From Hydractinia symbiolongicarpus (lineage: Eukaryota; Cnidaria; Hydrozoa; Anthoathecata; Hydractiniidae): 64,000 nucleotides of DNA. Of the stretch, positions 60,021-64,000 are shown piece after piece. Both the position numbers and the translations under genes were made by a program. Within the stretch, counting starts at the first letter, position 1. Every line of letters starts with the position of its first letter. Location of the stretch: NCBI RefSeq assembly GCF_029227915.1, contig NC_079888.1, forward strand, positions 17,028,001 to 17,092,000, written 5' to 3'. Below the pieces are notes generated by a model. That model did no database searches, was not told where the DNA came from, and was given only the letters and a program-made list of their open reading frames with translations.

Positions 60021-60094
60021 CACCGCTGATGGGAGTCGAACCCACAACCTTTGAATTAGAAGTCCAACGCGCTAGTCCATTGCACCACAGCGGC
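60021..60094 (-). tRNA. tRNA-Arg(UCU)
   Basis: C11U only. Confidence 0.88.
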
Positions 60095-60526
60095 ACGGTT
60101 ACTGATATTTGATAGGCATTGGAGCAATTTAACCCAACAAAATGTTTGCACATCTAGTAATCATTCGTTAACAGGATGGATATGTTAACAGTCGAGTGCA
60201 GCAAGCCAAAACAATATTTAGAGTAAAAATCTAAATGCTTTCTCAATAATAGATTGATGACCTATTTGGCTTTGCTTTTTCTTTGATCAAGTGTTCTTGT
60301 GCAGAGAGAGTGGTTAGTAGAAAGTAATTGCTGCAAAAAAATCTTTTAGTGAATCAGCATATGGAATGCCTTAAATGACTACGGAAATTCTATTAAATTC
60401 TACTTTGTTCGGCGTTATTAATCTTGGCGTCCCATTAAATGAACTTGGTTTTGATTAAACACAATAAATTCGGTTTGTTTGCGCAGCACCTTTGTTAAAT
60501 AGCATTGGTAAGAAACTAGCAAAAAT

Positions 60527-60600
60527 CACCGCTGATGGGAGTAGAACCCACAACCTTTGAATTAGAAGTCCAACGCGCTAGTCCATTGCGCCACAGCGGC
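60527..60600 (-). tRNA. tRNA-Arg(UCU)
   Basis: G57U in the T loop and B box. Confidence 0.84.
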
Positions 60601-61031
60601 ACGGCTGTATAAATATGATAGGCATTGCAGCGATTTAACCCAAGAAAATGGTTACACATCTAGTAACCATTCGGTAACATGATGGATATGTCAACATTTG
60701 AGTGCGGTAAGCCAAAACAATATGTAGAGTAAATATCTAAAGACTTTGTCAATATTAAATTGATTACACATTTTGTTTTGCTTTTTCTTTGATCAAGTGT
60801 TCTTGTGCAGAGAGAGTGGTTAGTACAAAGTAATTGCTGCAAAAAAATCTTTTAGTGAATCAGCATATCAAATGCCTTACATGACTACGGATGTTCCAAT
60901 AATTTCTATTATGTTCTGCGTTATTACTCTTGGCTTCCCATTGTATGAATTTGGTTTGGATTTGACACATTGAACACGTTTGTTTGCTAAGCATCTCTGT
61001 GCAATATCAAGGGTAAAAATCTAGCATAAAT

Positions 61032-61105
61032 CACCGCTGATGGGAGTCGAACCCACAACCTTTGAATTAGAAGTCCAACGCGCTAGTCCATTGCGCCACA
61101 GCGGC
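61032..61105 (-). tRNA. tRNA-Arg(UCU)
   Basis: Exact consensus; distal T5. Confidence 0.93.
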
Positions 61106-61496
61106 ACGGTTACTGATATTTGATAGGCATTGGAGCAATTTAACCCAACAAAATGTTTGCACATCTAGTAATCATTCGTTAACAGGATGGATATGCTAAC
61201 AGTCGAGTGCAGCAAGCCAAAACAATATGTAGAGTAAAAATCTAAATGCTTTGTCAATAATAGATTGATGACCTATTTGGCTTTGCTTTTTCTTTGATCA
61301 AGTCTTCTTGTGCAGAGAGAGTGGTTAGTAGAAAGTAATTGCTACAAAAAAATCTTTTAGTGAATCAGCATATCGAATGCCTTACATGATTACGGATGTT
61401 CCAATAATTTCTATTATGTTCCGCGTTATTACTCTTGGCTTCCCATTGTATGAATTTGGTTTGGATTTAGGGTAAGGGTAAAAATCTAGCATAAAT

Positions 61497-61570
61497 CACC
61501 GCTGATGGGAGTCGAACCCACAACCTTTGAATTAGAAGTCCAACGCGCTAATCCATTGCGCCACAGCGGA
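61497..61570 (-). tRNA. tRNA-Arg(UCU)
   Basis: G1U and C20aU. Unit with the 41-bp spacer deletion; related to the unit at 44,894 but with a better body. Confidence 0.8.
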
Positions 61571-62002
61571 ACGGTTACTGATATTTGATAGGCATTGGAG
61601 CAATTTAACCCAACAAAATGTTTGCACATCTAATAATCAATCGTTAACAGGATGGATATGCTAACAGTCGAGTGCAGCAAGCCAAAACAACATGTAGAGT
61701 AAAAATCTAAATGCTTTGTCAATAATAGATTGATGACCTATTTGGCTTTGCTTTTTCTTTGATCAAGTGTTCTTGTGCAGAGAGAGTGGTTAGTAGAAAG
61801 TAATTGCTGCAAAAAAATCTTTTAGTGAAGCAGCATATGGAATGCCTTAAATGACTACCGAAATTCCATTAAATTCTATTTTGTTCGGCGTTATTAATCT
61901 TGGCATCCCATTAAATGAACTTGGTTTTGATTAAACACATTGAATTCGGTTTGTTTGCGCAGCACCTTTGTTAAATAGCATTGGTAACAAACTAGCAAAA
62001 AT

Positions 62003-62076
62003 CACCGCTGATGGGAGTCGAACCCACAACCTTTGAATTAGTAGTCCAACGCGCTAGTCCATTGCACCACAGCGGC
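62003..62076 (-). tRNA. tRNA variant with anticodon ACU
   Basis: U34A (anticodon ACU) and C11U; third member of this lineage. T5 trailer. Confidence 0.8.
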
Positions 62077-62508
62077 ACGGTTACTGATATTTGATAGGCA
62101 CTGGAGCAATTTAACCCAACAAAATGTTTGCACATCTAGTAATCATTCGTTAACAGGATGGATATGTTAACAGTCGAGTGCAGCAAGCCAAAACAATATG
62201 TAGAGTAAAAATCTAAATGCTTTGTCAATAATAGATTGATGGCCTATTTGGCTTTGCTTTTTCTTTGATCAAGTGTTCTTGTGCAGAGAGAGTGGTTAGT
62301 AGAAAGTAATTGCTACAAAAAAATCTTTTAGTGAATCAGCATATCGAATGCCTTACATGACTACGGATGCTCCAATAATTTCTATTATGTACTGCGTTAT
62401 TACTCTTGGCTTCCCATTAAATGAATTTGGTTTGGATTTAACGCATTGAATTCGGTTTGTTTGCGCAGTACCTTTGTTAAATACCATTGGTAAGAAACTA
62501 GCAAAAAT

Positions 62509-62582
62509 CACCGCTGATGGGAGTCGATCCCACAACCTTTGAATTAGAAGTCCAACGCGCTAGTCCATTGCGCCACAGCGGT
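62509..62582 (-). tRNA. tRNA-Arg(UCU), A1:U72
   Basis: G1A and U54A; partner of 49,410, without its G71U. Confidence 0.8.
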
Positions 62583-63008
62583 ACGGCTATAAAAATATGA
62601 TAGGCATTGCAGCGATTTAACCCAAGAAAATGGTTACACATCTAGTGATCATTCGTTAACAGGATGGATATGTTAACAGTCGAGTGCAGCAAGCCAAAAC
62701 AATATGTAGAGTAAAAATCTAAATGCTTTGTCAATAATAGATTGATGACACATTTTGTTTTGCTTTTTCTTTGATCAAGTGTTCTTGTGCAGAGAGAGTG
62801 GTTAGTAGAAAGTAATTGCTGCAAAAAAATCTTTTAGTGAATCAGCATATGGAATGCCTTAAATGACTACGGAAATTCCATTAAATTCTATTTTGTTCAG
62901 CGTTATTAATCTTGGCGTCCCATTAAATGAACTTGGTTTTGATTAAACACATTGAATTCGGTTTGTTTGCGCAGCACCTTTGTTAAATAGCATTGGTAAG
63001 AAACTAGC

Positions 63009-63013
63009 AAAAA
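63009..63013 (-). terminator. Proximal T5 Pol III terminator (representative)
   Basis: Five T on the minus strand, one base after the discriminator of the tRNA at 63,015. Most units have this arrangement. Confidence 0.85.
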
Positions 63014-63014
63014 T

Positions 63015-63088
63015 CAACGCTGATGGGAGTCGAACCCACAACCTTTGAATTAGAAGTCCAACGCGCTAGTCCATTGCGCCACAGCGGC
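63015..63088 (-). tRNA. tRNA-Arg(UCU)
   Basis: G71U, mismatch with C2; T5 trailer. Confidence 0.83.
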
Positions 63089-63502
63089 ACGGCTGTATAA
63101 ATATGAGAGGCATTGCAGTGATTTAACCCAAGAAAATGGTTACACATCTAGTAACCATTCGGTAACATGATGGATATGTTAACAGTCGAGTGCGGTAAGC
63201 CAAAACAATATGTAGAGTAAATATCTAAAGACTTTGTCAATATTAAATTGATGACACATTTTGTTTTGCTTTTTCTTTGATCAAGTGTTCTTGTGCAGAG
63301 AGAGTGGTTAGTACAAAGTAATTGCTGCAAAAAAATCTTTTAGTGAATCAGCATATCAAATGCCTTACATGACTACGGATGTTCCAATAATTTCTATTAT
63401 GTTCTGCGTTATTACTCTTGGCTTCCCATTGTATGAATTTGGTTTGGATTTAACACATTGAACACGTTTGTTTGCTAAGCATCTCTGTGCAATATCAAGG
63501 GT

Positions 63503-63507
63503 AAAAA
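63503..63507 (-). terminator. Distal T5 Pol III terminator (representative)
   Basis: In the second unit type the proximal run is broken to TTTA, and the first T5 lies 12 bases beyond the tRNA end. These transcripts should carry a longer 3' trailer. Confidence 0.75.
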
Positions 63508-63530
63508 TCTAGCATAAATCACCGCTGATG

Positions 63531-63541
63531 GGAGTCGAACC
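63531..63541 (-). promoter_or_regulatory. B box (representative copy)
   Basis: GGTTCGACTCC, tRNA positions 52-62, a full match to the GGTTCGANTCC consensus bound by TFIIIC. The great majority of copies keep it exactly. Confidence 0.9.
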
Positions 63542-63575
63542 CACAACCTTTGAATTAGAAGTCCAACGCGCTAGT

Positions 63576-63586
63576 CCATTGCGCCA
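63576..63586 (-). promoter_or_regulatory. A box (representative copy)
   Basis: TGGCGCAATGG, tRNA positions 8-19, matches the A-box consensus TGGCNNAGTGG at all but one fixed base. The same element is present in most copies; it is altered in the U8C lineage and in copies with C11 or G12 changes. Confidence 0.85.
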
Positions 63587-64000
63587 CAGCGGCACGGCTG
63601 TATAAATATGATAGGCATTGCAGCGATTTAACCCAAGAAAATGGTTACACATCTAGTGATCATTCGTTAACAGGATGGATATGTTAACAGTCGAGTGCAG
63701 CAAGCCAAAACAATATGTAGAGTAAAAATCTAAATGCTTTGTCAATAATAGATTGATGACACATTTTGTTTTGCTTTTTCTTTGATCAAGTGTTCTTGTG
63801 CAGAGAGAGTGGTTAGTAGAAAGTAATTGCTGCAAAAAAATCTTTTAGTGAATCAGCATATGGAATGCCTTAAATGACTACGGAAATTCCATTAAATTCT
63901 ATTTTGTTCTGCGTTATTACTCTTGGCTTCCCATTAAATGAAATTGGTTTGGATTTAACGCATTGAGCACGTATGTTTGCTAAGCATCTCTGTGCAATAG

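Larger units (their letters stand above)
63520..63593 (-). tRNA. tRNA-Arg(UCU)
   Basis: Exact consensus; distal T5. Last complete tRNA in the window. Confidence 0.93.
37557..64000 (-). repeat. tRNA-Arg tandem array, right segment
   Basis: Fifty-two units of about 506 bp in uniform orientation. The window ends in spacer about 25 bases before the next tRNA would start, so the array continues to the right. This part contains the clearest higher-order blocks, including a 5-unit block repeated at an offset of 2,532 bp and a 4-unit block repeated at 13,099 bp. Three units (ending at the tRNAs at 44,894, 47,893 and 61,497) share one 41-bp spacer deletion and are 465 bp long. Fourteen of the 52 tRNA copies are exact consensus. 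I see no other gene in the spacers. Confidence 0.95.

Noticed and set aside
1-64000. CRISPR array or 5S rRNA array as explanation of the regular repeats
   Set aside because: The period of about 507 bp and the cloverleaf gene do not fit CRISPR, and no 5S rRNA sequence is present.

Overview
The window lies entirely inside a eukaryotic, almost certainly animal, head-to-tail tandem array. The unit is about 505-510 bp. Each unit carries one tRNA gene on the minus strand followed by about 430 bp of AT-rich spacer. I placed 119 tRNA copies by eye. They share one body of 74 nt with the discriminator, no intron and anticodon UCU (tRNA-Arg, codon AGA), with a clear internal A box and B box and a T-run terminator just 3' of the gene. 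The first and last bases both fall in array spacer, so the array continues past both ends. There is no rRNA, CRISPR array, bacterial-type gene or host protein gene. The organism cannot be named from this sequence. The eukaryotic tRNA, the RNA polymerase III signals and a spliced piggyBac transposase point to an AT-rich metazoan, probably an invertebrate.

Layout: 1-4,662 is array; 4,663-5,407 is a 745-bp non-autonomous piggyBac-like element (MITE) flanked by TTAA; 5,408-34,652 is array; 34,653-37,556 is a complete 2,904-bp piggyBac element flanked by TTAA; 37,557-64,000 is array. Both insertions are in spacer and leave the flanking tRNA genes untouched.

The piggyBac element encodes a transposase best read as two exons (35,026-35,167 and 35,313-37,174) giving 667 residues: an acidic N-terminus, a DDE/D core with all four aspartates and a C-terminal cysteine-rich domain. 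Both elements have CCCTATT-type terminal inverted repeats followed at once by GC-rich palindromes.

The array is not uniform. 26 copies have the exact consensus tRNA. Others form recognisable lineages: anticodon CCU (3 copies), ACU (3), UUU (2), U8C (11), A1:U72 (5), and copies whose anticodon loop is shortened or deleted. Unit types recur in blocks at fixed offsets (2,532 bp, 1,004 bp, 1,015 bp, 1,017 bp, 4,071 bp, 13,099 bp), as expected from unequal exchange. Copies are most diverged in the first 11 kb. The main biological questions are how many copies are transcribed, and whether any anticodon-changed copies are charged and used.
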